Shown: piece by piece, positions 1-8,007 of the stretch
How positions within the stretch are numbered: position 1 is the first letter of the stretch
How the letters are laid out: every line of letters begins with the position of its first letter
Source of the DNA: Hyphomicrobiales bacterium
GTDB taxonomy: Bacteria; Pseudomonadota; Alphaproteobacteria; Rhizobiales; Xanthobacteraceae
Direction of reading: 5' to 3'
Length of the DNA: 64,000 bases
Assembly: GCA_017305665.1 (NCBI GenBank)
Contig: JAFKKH010000016.1
Span: forward strand, 1 to 64,000
Translations under genes and position numbers: made by a program
The notes under the pieces: model-generated
Seen by the model: only the letters and a program-made list of their open reading frames with translations
Databases searched by the model: none
What the model was told of the DNA's origin: nothing

Positions 1-485
1 CCGGCGGAATGACCCATCAAGAACAGGCGATCACGATCGATGCCGAATTCGGTCGCATGCTGTCGGGTCCATGCGACGGCACTCGCAATGTCTTCGGTCG
101 CGCCGGGGTATCCGGCATCGCCGGCCAGCCGGTATCCGATGTTGATGCCGACGATGCCGTGACGCGCCAGGAAGCGAAGGACGTTGGCGTAGATCTCACT
201 GGTCCGGTTGCGATGTCCATCGAGAAAGGCGCCGCCGTGAACGAACAGCAGGGCCGCGCGGCGCTCATTCCGATTATCCGGAAGATACACGTCCAGTTGC
301 TGGCGGTTGTGCGGTCCGTAAGCGATGTCGGCTTTCACCTGCACGCCGTCGTTCGATCCCGTTCGATGCACCGCGCTGAATTTCTCGAGCATTAGCTTGA
401 CGTGCAGGGAGGGCGACCATTTCGGCCCGACCTCAGCCATCAACTGACGAAGATCGTCCGGAATATCGGGTCTGTTGGAATCCAT
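1..485 (-). CDS. alpha/beta hydrolase (partial, cut by left edge)
   Basis: This reading frame is open from an ATG at 485 down to base 1, so the C-terminal part lies outside the window. The visible 161 residues carry the oxyanion-hole motif HGGAF and end in MGHSA, the start of a GxSxG nucleophile elbow. Both are hallmarks of the hormone-sensitive-lipase/acetyl-esterase group of serine hydrolases, which cleave esters or amides of small molecules. No signal peptide is visible, so it is probably cytoplasmic. It lies 14 bases behind the aspartate-dehydrogenase-like gene on the same strand and is probably co-transcribed with it from the operator-bearing region at 1325-1488. The aspartate and histidine of the triad are not visible, and the substrate is unknown. 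Confidence 0.85.
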   Translation of the reverse strand, partial: MDSNRPDIPDDLRQLMAEVGPKWSPSLHVKLMLEKFSAVHRTGSNDGVQVKADIAYGPHNRQQLDVYLPDNRNERRAALLFVHGGAFLDGHRNRTSEIYANVLRFLARHGIVGINIGYRLAGDAGYPGATEDIASAVAWTRQHATEFGIDRDRLFLMGHSA

Positions 486-499
486 GGATGCCGCCGATG

Positions 500-1306
500 C
501 TATACGATGAGACGACCGATGCGATGCTCGATCAGGCGAACAAGGCTGAGGGCGGTCAACTCGGATGATTTCGGATTGGTTGCGAGCGGTTTGTTTTCCA
601 GGGTGATTTCCATCGTGCCGAAGGCTCCGCCTGCGACGATCCGATGGCTGTTCAGCTTCGACCCTGGATCGGCGATCATGTCGACGCGCGTTTTGTCCAA
701 TCCTACGCCTGCGAGCGAGGTCACGACGGTGGCATTGGCGTTTTGAGGATAAGCTGCGGCGGCTTGTCGCGCCGTCCCGGAAAAGAAGACTTTTCGTTCG
801 GCGAGGTTATCGAGATCGACAAGTTGTTCTGCCGGCGTATTCCGCCAGGCCCGAGGCGGTTTGATGATCTGATGGACGACATCGTCGAGGCCCAGAACCG
901 CCGCGCTGGCGAGGGCATCGATTCCGCCGATCGCGCCGGACGGAACCTGAATTTGACTCCCGTTGCTGTCCGCGAGGTCGATGAGCCAGGCGAGCAGGTC
1001 GTCGTCACAGAATGCGCTGGTCGAGGCGACGATCATAGTTGGTGCCACGCTCAAGGCGGCCGGCGCCCACTGCGCGATCGCGGCGCGGCCCGCGGCTTCG
1101 ATCACCAGGTCGGGCTTGAGATCGGCCAGATCGGAAGGCGCGCTCAGAAAACGAACGCCGGACGGCAGGCCGGCGCGCGCTTCCGGCGTATCGATCGTCG
1201 CGATACCGACGATCTCCGCGGGAGTTTTGCGCTCCCGCAGCAGCGCGCCAACCCGCGTGTTGATCGCACCCCATCCGATAAAAGCCAACCTGAGACGTCG
1301 CTGCAT
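500..1306 (-). CDS. nadX: aspartate dehydrogenase-like protein (DUF108 family)
   Basis: The protein has an N-terminal Rossmann segment (LRLAFIGWGAIN) and a C-terminal DUF108-type domain with the N-S-H-R segment where the family's catalytic histidine lies. Characterised members are NAD(P)-dependent L-aspartate dehydrogenases that interconvert aspartate with iminoaspartate or oxaloacetate plus ammonia, either for NAD synthesis or in catabolism. No nadA or nadC is nearby. The gene is divergent from an ABC importer and shares its operator region, so a catabolic role on aspartate or a related amino acid is more likely. A start at 1324 is possible; I chose 1306 because an AGGCAGGA stretch precedes it and homologues start close to the Rossmann strand. 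The family is fairly sure, the true substrate is not. Confidence 0.8.
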   Translation of the reverse strand: MQRRLRLAFIGWGAINTRVGALLRERKTPAEIVGIATIDTPEARAGLPSGVRFLSAPSDLADLKPDLVIEAAGRAAIAQWAPAALSVAPTMIVASTSAFCDDDLLAWLIDLADSNGSQIQVPSGAIGGIDALASAAVLGLDDVVHQIIKPPRAWRNTPAEQLVDLDNLAERKVFFSGTARQAAAAYPQNANATVVTSLAGVGLDKTRVDMIADPGSKLNSHRIVAGGAFGTMEITLENKPLATNPKSSELTALSLVRLIEHRIGRLIV

Positions 1307-1354
1307 CGATCCTGCCTGTTCCATTGTCAGGATGACATAGCGCGTTTTGATGGT

Positions 1355-1368
1355 ACAGACTAGTTAGT
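1355..1368. promoter_or_regulatory. probable TetR operator, copy 1
   Basis: The sequence ACAGACTAGTTAGT differs at two positions from ACTGACCAGTTAGT, the form at 5133-5146 read on the minus strand, and at one position from the copy at 13409-13422. The shared palindrome is ACTRACY-RGTYAGT. It lies between the divergent aspartate-dehydrogenase-like and ABC ATPase genes, six bases before a TTGACT hexamer (1374-1379) that could be a -35 box for the ATPase gene. The regulator at 4270-5001 is the obvious candidate ligand. Recurrence is seen directly; the protein partner is inferred. Confidence 0.7.
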
Positions 1369-1488
1369 TAGTATTGACTTTCCGCGACGGCTCGTCGACA
1401 CTTTCGCCATCTATTCTCGAAAAGCCGGAGGCGAGACGACGAGTCGTGAATGAATCTCCTGGACAGGTTTGTTCGTTGACGGGAGATC

Positions 1489-2358
1489 ATGGAAGTCGGC
1501 TCGATCCGAACTCAGCCCCTTTTCGCTTCACACAACCGTGGAAAACCAGTCGTGAGCATGCCTGCTGCAGCGATCAAACCTGAGACCTCTCCCTATCTGG
1601 AGATTGAAAACCTCAGCAAGGTGTATGCCAGCAACGATGGGCCGGTAAGGGCGCTCGATCGGGTATCGCTGCAGCAGAAGCGCGGGGAATTCGTTTCGAT
1701 CGTTGGACCGAGCGGCTGTGGAAAGAGCACGCTGCTCATGATCGCGGCTGGTCTGGCGTCATCGTCCGAAGGACAGGTTCTGGTCGAAAACAAGCTCGTT
1801 CGAGCGGCGCGGACCGATCTCGGAATTGTTTTCCAGAATCATGTGCTGCTCGATTGGCGGACTGCGCTCGAGAACGTGATGTTGCAGGCGGTCGCGCGGA
1901 AAATGGATCTGCGTGTCGCCGAGCAGCGCGCCCGTGAACTTCTCGCCGCGGTCGGCCTGCAGGGATTTGAGGACAAATATCCGAGGTCGCTGTCCGGCGG
2001 CATGAAGCAGCGTGTCTCGATTTGCCGGGCGTTGATCCATGATCCACCGCATCTGTTGATGGATGAGCCTTTCGGTGCGCTGGATTCGCTCACCCGGGAT
2101 CAACTCGTCTTGGACTTGCAGAGGATTTGCAGCGAGCGAAGCACGGCCGTGCTGTTCATTACGCACAGCATCGCGGAGGCGGTCTTTCTGTCGGATCGTG
2201 TGGTCGTTATGACCCCGCGCCCGGGCAAGATCGATCGTGTCATTGACATCGATCTGCCTCGTCCCCGGACGCTGGCCATGCGGGAGTCGCCGGAGTTTGC
2301 TCACTACAGCCGCGAGATACTCGACGTGTTCCTCGCTCGCGGTATCCTGAAGGAATAG
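1489..2358 (+). CDS. ABC transporter ATP-binding protein, NitT/TauT type
   Basis: This is the ATPase of an importer of the nitrate/sulfonate/taurine (SsuB/TauB) group. Walker A (GPSGCGKS), the signature LSGGMKQR and Walker B with the following D-loop (LLMDEPFGALD) are all intact. It should work with the permease that starts 14 bases downstream and probably with the Tat-exported binding protein at 13495, since no other NitT-type partner is in view. The 1489 ATG has a GGGAG only three bases upstream. The ATG at 1558 begins nearer the conserved domain (MPAAAIKPE) but lacks a clear ribosome site, so the first 23 residues are doubtful. Family certain; substrate presumably the compound degraded by the neighbouring operon. 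Confidence 0.93.
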   Translation: MEVGSIRTQPLFASHNRGKPVVSMPAAAIKPETSPYLEIENLSKVYASNDGPVRALDRVSLQQKRGEFVSIVGPSGCGKSTLLMIAAGLASSSEGQVLVENKLVRAARTDLGIVFQNHVLLDWRTALENVMLQAVARKMDLRVAEQRARELLAAVGLQGFEDKYPRSLSGGMKQRVSICRALIHDPPHLLMDEPFGALDSLTRDQLVLDLQRICSERSTAVLFITHSIAEAVFLSDRVVVMTPRPGKIDRVIDIDLPRPRTLAMRESPEFAHYSREILDVFLARGILKE

Positions 2359-2372
2359 GTCGGCGCGCAGAT

Positions 2373-3236
2373 ATGGTGGATATGGTGAGTGAAGACAACG
2401 GATTGTTGTCGATTGAGCAGGTTGAGCGGCGCGTCCAGGAGCAGACCCGCGCCAAGCGGACGCGTGATCGCCGCGCCGAGCTGATTTATCCGTTCCTCGC
2501 CGGCATCGGTCTTCTGATCGTCTGGGAACTCGGGACGAGGGTTCTTAATATTCCGATCTATCTCTTTCCACCGCCAAGCGCCGTGATCGTGTCGGCAGTG
2601 AAAAACTGGGAGTTGTTGCTGCGCGAAAGCTGGATCACGTCGGTCGAGATTCTGGCGGGCTACGCAGTCAGTATCGCCGTCGGAATTCCGCTGGCATTCG
2701 CGATCTTTCGCTGGCCTGTGTTTTCCAAGTCCATCTATCCGCTGCTGATTTCCTCGCAAGCAATGCCGAAAGTAGCTGTCGCGCCGCTTTTCGTTGTCTG
2801 GTTTGGATTTGGCCTGTTTCCGAAAGTGCTGATCGCGTTCCTGATCGCGTTCTTTCCGATCGTCATCAACACGGTGATGGGTCTGGCATCGATCGAACGG
2901 GAAAAGATCTATCTGGCGCAATCCATGGGGCTGTCGTCGTTCGAAACGTTCAGGTTGATCCGGTTGCCGAACGCGCTTCCCTCGATTTTCGCGGGCCTCA
3001 AGATTTCGATCACGCTCGCGGTCGTCGGCGCCGTCGTCGGTGAATTCGTGGGCGGTGACGGTGGTCTCGGCTATCAGCTCATGGTTGCGAACGGAAGCAT
3101 GGATACGCCGCTGCTGTTTGCGGGCATCGCGGCACTGACCGTGCTCGGCGTGTTGTTCTACTGGATCGTGGAAGTGGTCGAGCGCCTGAGCATGCCGCAT
3201 CTGGAGAGATCGCCGGATATAGCCGGGTCTGTTTAA
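2373..3236 (+). CDS. ABC transporter permease, NitT/TauT type
   Basis: The 287-residue protein has about six hydrophobic segments starting near residue 33 (LIYPFLAGIGLLIVWEL). The cytoplasmic coupling loop of BPD_transp_1/SsuC permeases, which docks on the ATPase, is visible near residues 175-200 (AQSMGLSSFETFRLIRLPNA). It sits 14 bases behind the ATPase gene, so the two form one unit. A second ATG at 2382 is possible. The cupin gene follows 145 bases downstream on the same strand. The substrate cannot be read from the sequence. Confidence 0.92.
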   Translation: MVDMVSEDNGLLSIEQVERRVQEQTRAKRTRDRRAELIYPFLAGIGLLIVWELGTRVLNIPIYLFPPPSAVIVSAVKNWELLLRESWITSVEILAGYAVSIAVGIPLAFAIFRWPVFSKSIYPLLISSQAMPKVAVAPLFVVWFGFGLFPKVLIAFLIAFFPIVINTVMGLASIEREKIYLAQSMGLSSFETFRLIRLPNALPSIFAGLKISITLAVVGAVVGEFVGGDGGLGYQLMVANGSMDTPLLFAGIAALTVLGVLFYWIVEVVERLSMPHLERSPDIAGSV

Positions 3237-3329
3237 TCCCGGCAAGGCGCGCATGGAGGCAGTGGATGCCGCCAGGCTCGCCGGAAATGGAAGCCCGTCT
3301 CAGGCTCGGCGGAGCCCCTCGGCTTTCAC

Positions 3330-3359
3330 TGTGTGAGCAAGAAGTGTGTGAGCAAGAAC
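3330..3359. repeat. 15-bp tandem repeat ahead of cupin gene
   Basis: Two adjacent copies of TGTGTGAGCAAGAAS (3330-3344 and 3345-3359) differ only in the last base. They end 22 bases before the cupin start, in the likely 5' leader. No function is evident. It may be a local duplication or a short regulatory element. Confidence 0.6.
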
Positions 3360-3381
3360 AAGATCCAACAGGAGAACGACG

Positions 3382-3915
3382 ATGAGCGTTGCAAGACATC
3401 CGCGGCCGAAAGAACTCGAAGGCGCGAGTCTCGAAGCTATCCTTGACAAATATGTCGCCCGGTTCAGCAACCGCAAGGCGGATTGGGCGGCGTTCGAGGA
3501 CGCCAAGATTGAGGGTTACAAGCGCGCCCAGCATCGCTTCATCGGTGCGGGAGGATCGGGCAAGCACGGTGATGCGGCCGTCATTCCGGCCGGCAATTTC
3601 ACGCTGTCGATCATGTATGTCGAACCGGGGCAGGGTAACGCCGCGCACACCCACGAGGTCGAGGAAGTTTTCTTCGTGCTGAAAGGGTTTCTGGATGTCT
3701 TCGTGGAAGACGAGACCGGCAAGCGGATCACGACCAGGCTCGGACCGTGGGAGTGCATCTGCACGCCGGCCGGGGTCATCCATGGTTATGAGAATGCCAG
3801 CCTCGAGCCTGTCTATTTTCAGGTGATGATCGGCCGTGGTAAGCCCGAAACCATGGGCTATGCCGACGAGTCGCTCTTCAAGCGGCGCGATGAGCATCTC
3901 AAGCCGGTGAGCTGA
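3382..3915 (+). CDS. cupin-domain protein
   Basis: The 177-residue protein has one cupin domain at about residues 65-155. The metal-binding histidines of cupin motif 1 appear in AAHTHEVEEVFFVLKG, and motif 2 in PWECICTPAGVIHGYEN. Single-domain cupins include small dioxygenases, isomerases and binding proteins, and the subfamily cannot be told from the sequence. It follows the ABC permease on the same strand and ends at a strong hairpin, so it closes the first operon of the island. A role as a ring-opening or tautomerising enzyme of the pathway is possible but speculative. An ACAGGAGAACGACG stretch before the ATG gives a good ribosome site. Confidence 0.8.
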   Translation: MSVARHPRPKELEGASLEAILDKYVARFSNRKADWAAFEDAKIEGYKRAQHRFIGAGGSGKHGDAAVIPAGNFTLSIMYVEPGQGNAAHTHEVEEVFFVLKGFLDVFVEDETGKRITTRLGPWECICTPAGVIHGYENASLEPVYFQVMIGRGKPETMGYADESLFKRRDEHLKPVS

Positions 3916-3954
3916 TCCAGAATTCCGGTCGGACGTTTGTCGTTCAAGAACCTC

Positions 3955-3997
3955 AAGCTGACGGCTGCTCCGGATTGCCGGATGTGTCCGTCAGCTT
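3955..3997 (+). terminator. hairpin terminator after cupin gene
   Basis: A perfect 10-bp inverted repeat (AAGCTGACGG / CCGTCAGCTT) encloses a small inner CCGG stem, 39 bases after the cupin stop. A weak pyrimidine run follows (CCTTGTTTCC). It fits a factor-independent terminator of the transporter/cupin unit. Confidence 0.65.
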
Positions 3998-4269
3998 CCT
4001 TGTTTCCCCGCCTGCAATCCTGCAGCGATCGAATGCCTGAGTGCGGGAGCCTTCGACCTTCTTTCTGTCAATTCTCGTCTTTTGCGCATCGATGACTGTT
4101 GCCATGAGGCGCAAGCCACATCATGCTTTGCCGCGAGCAGTATTCCTTCGATTGCTCTGCGGGGGACGAGCCCGGACTTCCCGGGACTAAGTTGGTGGCG
4201 CTTGTTCGCGTCTTCTGCAGGGGTTGAGCTATTCTGAATGACTGCTTCTCGCCTGGACTGGATTCTTGA
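3998..4269. other. leader region of TetR gene, no gene seen
   Basis: No convincing coding region or copy of the island's operator palindrome was found here. The minus-strand frame that crosses it (to 4716) is the antisense of the TetR gene. The stretch must hold the tetR promoter, but I see no clear -35/-10 pair. Confidence 0.5.
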
Positions 4270-5001
4270 ATGAACAACGCAATACCCTCCGCTGGACGGG
4301 CGAAATCGAAAAAGACCGCGACCTCCCGTCATCTGGCAAAGGCTCCCCCGAAACAGGCATCGCGTCGGGCCCGGTCGACAAGCCCTGTCGAGACCCGGCA
4401 GCGGATTCTGGATGTCGCAACAAAGGAGTTTTCCGCCAAGGGATTTGATGGCGCGCGCGTCGATGACATCATGCGGATTGCGAAGGTCAGCAAGAATCTC
4501 ATCTACCACTATTTTGGCAGCAAGGAGCGGTTGTTCATCGCAGTCCTTGAAGCGGCCTATGAAGGTATGCATGCCTATCAGACAACGTGGCCGATCGACG
4601 TCAAGTCGCCCATGGACGGGGTGCGCAAGCTCGTTCGATCCACATTCAGATACTGGCGCGACTCTCCCGAGTTCATCGGGCTGCTCAATTCGGAGAACTT
4701 TCATAAGGGAAAGCATCTCCGCAAGACGAAGCTGACGAAGGCCGGATATTCGGGCCTGCTCGAGAACATCGGAAATCTGTTGAAGGAGGGCGAGCGATCA
4801 GGCGATTTCCGCGCCAATGTCGATCCGGTCGAGCTCTATATCTCGATCTCGGCTCTCGCTTATCATTTCCTCTCCAACCAGTACACGCTGGCCTATCTGC
4901 TCGATCGCAAATTGTCGACCGAAGACGACATGAATGCGCGCATCGCACATATCGAGGAACTCATCCTCGGATATCTCCGATTTGGAGCTCGGAAATCCTG
5001 A
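4270..5001 (+). CDS. TetR/AcrR-family transcriptional regulator
   Basis: A basic, poorly conserved N-terminal tail (residues 1-38) precedes a typical TetR DNA-binding domain (about 39-90): VETRQRILDVATKEFSAKG, then a recognition helix region ending SKNLIYHYFGSKERLF. The remaining 150 residues are an all-helical ligand-binding domain without recognisable motifs. The gene lies inside the catabolic island between its transporter operon and its main enzyme operon. Three copies of a TetR-like palindrome occur at the promoters of the surrounding units, so it probably represses them until a pathway compound binds. No copy was found at its own promoter, which argues against simple autoregulation. Confidence 0.92.
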   Translation: MNNAIPSAGRAKSKKTATSRHLAKAPPKQASRRARSTSPVETRQRILDVATKEFSAKGFDGARVDDIMRIAKVSKNLIYHYFGSKERLFIAVLEAAYEGMHAYQTTWPIDVKSPMDGVRKLVRSTFRYWRDSPEFIGLLNSENFHKGKHLRKTKLTKAGYSGLLENIGNLLKEGERSGDFRANVDPVELYISISALAYHFLSNQYTLAYLLDRKLSTEDDMNARIAHIEELILGYLRFGARKS

Positions 5002-5132
5002 CGACGCAGGGTCGGCACGGCAGCCGCCGATGAGTTGCTGAAGGCGAGTGCGCTTCCCCGTGCGGAATCCAGCACTTCAGTCAGGAGTTGCGGTTCTGGA
5101 ACACCGGTATGCATGTCGGCAGAACGCGCTTG

Positions 5133-5146
5133 ACTAACTGGTCAGT
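5133..5146. promoter_or_regulatory. probable TetR operator, copy 2
   Basis: ACTAACTGGTCAGT here is the reverse complement of ACTGACCAGTTAGT and matches the sites at 1355 and 13409. It overlaps a TTGACT hexamer (5130-5135) that could serve as the -35 box of the seven-gene operon starting at 5222. A repressor bound here would block RNA polymerase directly. The region 5002-5132 shows nothing else recognisable. Confidence 0.75.
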
Positions 5147-5221
5147 ATAAAGAATTCTTCGACGCGAAATTGGCGGCTGCGCGGTTTTTCCGCGAACGAT
5201 CGCCTTCCGCGGGAGTAGCTC

Positions 5222-5911
5222 TTGTCCGATCAGTCATCCGCTTTGCTCCGAACGCTCGCCGAGAAGGCGGATCCGCGACATGCCGCGCTGCTCGTCATTG
5301 ACGTTCAGAACGATTTTGTCGCAACCGGCGGCTTCTTCGATCAGGTCGGCGGCGACGTCCGTGTTATTCAGCAGCGTTGCGTGCCGAATTTGCTGCGCCT
5401 GATCGACGCGGCGCGGCGAGCTGGCGTGAAGGTCATCTTCGTGAAGGCCATCTACGATCCCGAAGTGCAGTCCGATGCCATGCGGGAGCGCAACTCGCGG
5501 CTTGGCATGGAACTGCCGCGCTGTCTTTCGGGGTCCTGGGGCGCTGAGTTCTACCAGGTCAAGCCGCTGCCGGAAGAGTCCGTCATCATCAAGCATCGCT
5601 ACAGCGCGATGGTCGGCACGCCACTTCTCGATTTGCTGAAGCGGCAAGGCATTCGCAGTCTGCTTCTCGCCGGCGTCGCAACCGATACCTGCGTGGAGTC
5701 GGCGGGGCGAGATGCCTATTTCCGCGACCACTACGTGACGATCGTCGAGGATTGCTGCGGCGCGGCCAGTGAGGAGGACCATCGCGGTGCGCTGAAGCGA
5801 TTCAACCGCGACTATGGTCCGGTCGTGAATTCACGAGACGTCATGGCAACCTGGAATGGACTTGAGCAAACGGCCGGCTCCACCGCGCCGGTTGCGGCTG
5901 TGCACCCATGA
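5222..5911 (+). CDS. isochorismatase-like cysteine hydrolase
   Basis: This alpha/beta protein of the isochorismatase superfamily keeps the likely Asp-Lys-Cys triad: Asp27 in LLVIDVQNDF, Lys124 in IIKHRYSAM and Cys157 in VATDTCVES. Members with this triad (nicotinamidase, N-carbamoylsarcosine amidase, maleamate amidohydrolase, biuret hydrolase) cleave C-N bonds and release ammonia or carbamate. The start codon is TTG, supported by GGGAG six bases upstream. It is the first gene of the operon and overlaps the PyrD-like gene by four bases. In this context an amide- or carbamoyl-cleaving step of a nitrogen-containing substrate is the natural inference. Confidence 0.88.
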   Translation: MSDQSSALLRTLAEKADPRHAALLVIDVQNDFVATGGFFDQVGGDVRVIQQRCVPNLLRLIDAARRAGVKVIFVKAIYDPEVQSDAMRERNSRLGMELPRCLSGSWGAEFYQVKPLPEESVIIKHRYSAMVGTPLLDLLKRQGIRSLLLAGVATDTCVESAGRDAYFRDHYVTIVEDCCGAASEEDHRGALKRFNRDYGPVVNSRDVMATWNGLEQTAGSTAPVAAVHP

Positions 5912-6945
5912 GTCTGTACAGAAAGCTGATAGCGCCGGGACTATTCAGGATGTCGGCCGACCGCAGCCATGCGGCGGCCCATGCCGCGCTTCGCTTGCCG
6001 GCGCCGTGGCGGCTGTTGTCGATGGCCGAGGGATTGAATGTTGACGACGCGAGGCTGAAGACGCGTTTCGCCGGGATTGATCTGCCCAACCCTGTCGGGC
6101 TCGCTGCCGGCTTCGACAAGAATGCCGAATTGCTCGAGGGGCTGTCCTGTCTCGGATTTGGCTTCATTTGCGTCGGCTCGATCATGCCGGAGGCGCGATA
6201 CGGCAATCCGTTTCCCCGTCTCGTCCGTTATCCTTCGCGGCAATCGATCGCGGATTCCATGGGCGTGCCGAGCAAGGGGCGGCCGTTCGCAGTTGATCAG
6301 CTCAAAAGGCGTGCGACACGACGTGTCCCCGTCTTTGCCAACGTCGGCGGCTTTTCCTCGGAGCAGATCGCGGACGGTATCAACGCGGTTCAGCCTTACG
6401 TCGATCTCGTTGAGATCAGCCTGATGTGCCCGAATGTGCTTGCGCCGGGCGAGGTCTTCGATGAAATCGCCATGTTGCGGGGTGTTCTCGATCGGATCGA
6501 GGGGCGGGCCTTGTCGGCAATCGTGCGCGTGCCGAACGATACGACGCAGATACCCGATCGGTTCGCCGAACTCATCGAGGTTTGCGTTTCCGCCGGCGTT
6601 GCCGGACTGAAGGTTGGTGGCGGTCGGCGCGTTCCCGAGCCGGGGCTTGGCACGGGCGTGGGAACATTGCATGGGCGCGACATCTTCGACGCGGCCCTTG
6701 CCAACGTCGAGCGCGCGGCCGGCTTTGCGCGCGGCCGCATTCCGATCAAGGGAAATGGCGGCGTCAGCAGCGCCGCGGATGTGCTGGCGATGCGACGGGC
6801 GGGGGCGACTTGCGTCGACCTCTATTCCGCCTTCGTCTATCAGGGATGGACCGTCGCGCGGGATATCAACAGGGAGCTGGCTCCGTTGTGGCAAACGTCA
6901 GGCAGGTCGTCCGATGTAGCCGCTGCGGCGCGCTTGGCATCCTAG
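5908..6945 (+). CDS. dihydroorotate dehydrogenase-like flavoprotein
   Basis: The 345-residue FMN barrel resembles class 2 PyrD in length and N-terminal extension: NPVGLAAGFDKNAE is the flavin-binding start and KGNGGVSSAADV the phosphate-binding end. The active-site loop reads ISLMCPN with Cys174. Class 2 PyrD normally has serine there, while class 1 PyrD and dihydropyrimidine dehydrogenase have cysteine. Its place in a catabolic operon and this mixed signature argue that it is not the housekeeping pyrimidine enzyme. It may oxidise or reduce a ring C-C bond of the pathway substrate. It is translationally coupled to the preceding gene by an ATGA overlap. Confidence 0.85.
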   Translation: MSLYRKLIAPGLFRMSADRSHAAAHAALRLPAPWRLLSMAEGLNVDDARLKTRFAGIDLPNPVGLAAGFDKNAELLEGLSCLGFGFICVGSIMPEARYGNPFPRLVRYPSRQSIADSMGVPSKGRPFAVDQLKRRATRRVPVFANVGGFSSEQIADGINAVQPYVDLVEISLMCPNVLAPGEVFDEIAMLRGVLDRIEGRALSAIVRVPNDTTQIPDRFAELIEVCVSAGVAGLKVGGGRRVPEPGLGTGVGTLHGRDIFDAALANVERAAGFARGRIPIKGNGGVSSAADVLAMRRAGATCVDLYSAFVYQGWTVARDINRELAPLWQTSGRSSDVAAAARLAS

Positions 6946-6990
6946 CGGCTGGTCGAAAGCGGGCTGAGGCCGGCGGCATGGGAAAAACGG

Positions 6991-7938
6991 ATGATCGTTG
7001 CGCTTGAAGAACATTACTTCGATGCCGACTGGAACAACCATTTCGATCCGGTCCATCACACGGCAAAGCCCGCCAATCCGCTAATCAAGCGCATGGAGGA
7101 CCTTGGCGCCGTGCGCATCAAGGAGATGGACGAGGCGGGAATCGACCTTCAAGTGATCTCGCACGGTCCGCCCGGCGCGCAGGGCCTGCGCGGCGATGCC
7201 GCCGTCGCATGGACGGCTGCGGCCAACGATCGCCTGTACGCGGCGATCAAGCTTCACCCGACGCGATTTGCCGGTTTTGCCTCGCTGCCGACCGACGATC
7301 CGGACGCGGCCGCTAACGAACTGCAGCGCGCGGTCGAGCAACTCGGATTCAAGGGCGGCATCCTGCATAGCCTGACACAGGGCCCGTTCCTCGACGACAA
7401 GCGCTACTGGCCGATCTTTGCGCGCGCAGCCGCGCTGGATGTGCCGCTCTATATCCATCCGGCTGATCCGCTTCCGGCGGTCGTCAAGGCCTACTACGGC
7501 GACTACGCCAAGACCCATCCGATGTTCATACGTGCCGCTTGGGGATTTACCTTCGAGGCGGGCACACAGGCGATGCGGCTCGTGCTCAGCGGCGTATTCG
7601 AGGCCTATCCCGGTCTCAAGTTGATCCTCGGCCATCTTGGAGAAACGATTCCCTATGCTCTGGCGCGGATCGACGAGGCGCTGTCCCGCGATACGCCGAT
7701 GAAAAACTTCCGCGAGGTGTTCACGTCTCATTTCTATGTCACGACCAGCGGCTTCTTCTCGGATCCTGCGTTGCAATGCTGCATCCAGGAGCTGGGACTC
7801 GATCGCATCATGTTTTCCGTCGACTGGCCGTTCGCGTCCAACGTCAAGGGTGTCGAGTGGCTCAAGAAGACGCCTCTGAGCGACGCCGATCGCGAGAAAC
7901 TGGCCTCGGGAAATGCGAAGCGGCTTCTGAAATTATGA
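6991..7938 (+). CDS. amidohydrolase-family protein, resorcylate decarboxylase-like
   Basis: This 315-residue TIM-barrel protein belongs to amidohydrolase_2 (PF04909). It starts with ALEEH (Glu6/Glu7, His8), then has His156 (LYIHPADP), His215 (ILGHLGE) and Asp278 (FSVDWPF). That set matches the metal ligands and acid of gamma-resorcylate, 2,3-dihydroxybenzoate and 5-carboxyvanillate decarboxylases. The family removes CO2 from aromatic acids without a redox cofactor; some relatives hydrolyse amides or lactones. A decarboxylating step on a hydroxylated aromatic or heteroaromatic acid is the most economical reading here, after ring hydroxylation by the molybdenum enzyme of the same operon. It starts 45 bases after the PyrD-like gene. 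Confidence 0.85.
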   Translation: MIVALEEHYFDADWNNHFDPVHHTAKPANPLIKRMEDLGAVRIKEMDEAGIDLQVISHGPPGAQGLRGDAAVAWTAAANDRLYAAIKLHPTRFAGFASLPTDDPDAAANELQRAVEQLGFKGGILHSLTQGPFLDDKRYWPIFARAAALDVPLYIHPADPLPAVVKAYYGDYAKTHPMFIRAAWGFTFEAGTQAMRLVLSGVFEAYPGLKLILGHLGETIPYALARIDEALSRDTPMKNFREVFTSHFYVTTSGFFSDPALQCCIQELGLDRIMFSVDWPFASNVKGVEWLKKTPLSDADREKLASGNAKRLLKL

Positions 7939-8007
7939 GGGAATGCTGTTTTGTAGAGTTTCAATGCGGAAAAGGCCTGAGTGGCTGCATCCGATCGAAG
8001 GTTGTCG

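Noticed and set aside
3991-4716. 241-residue minus-strand frame covering the tetR leader
   Set aside because: Most of it is antisense to the TetR gene and it has no homology signal; the leader is left as non-coding.
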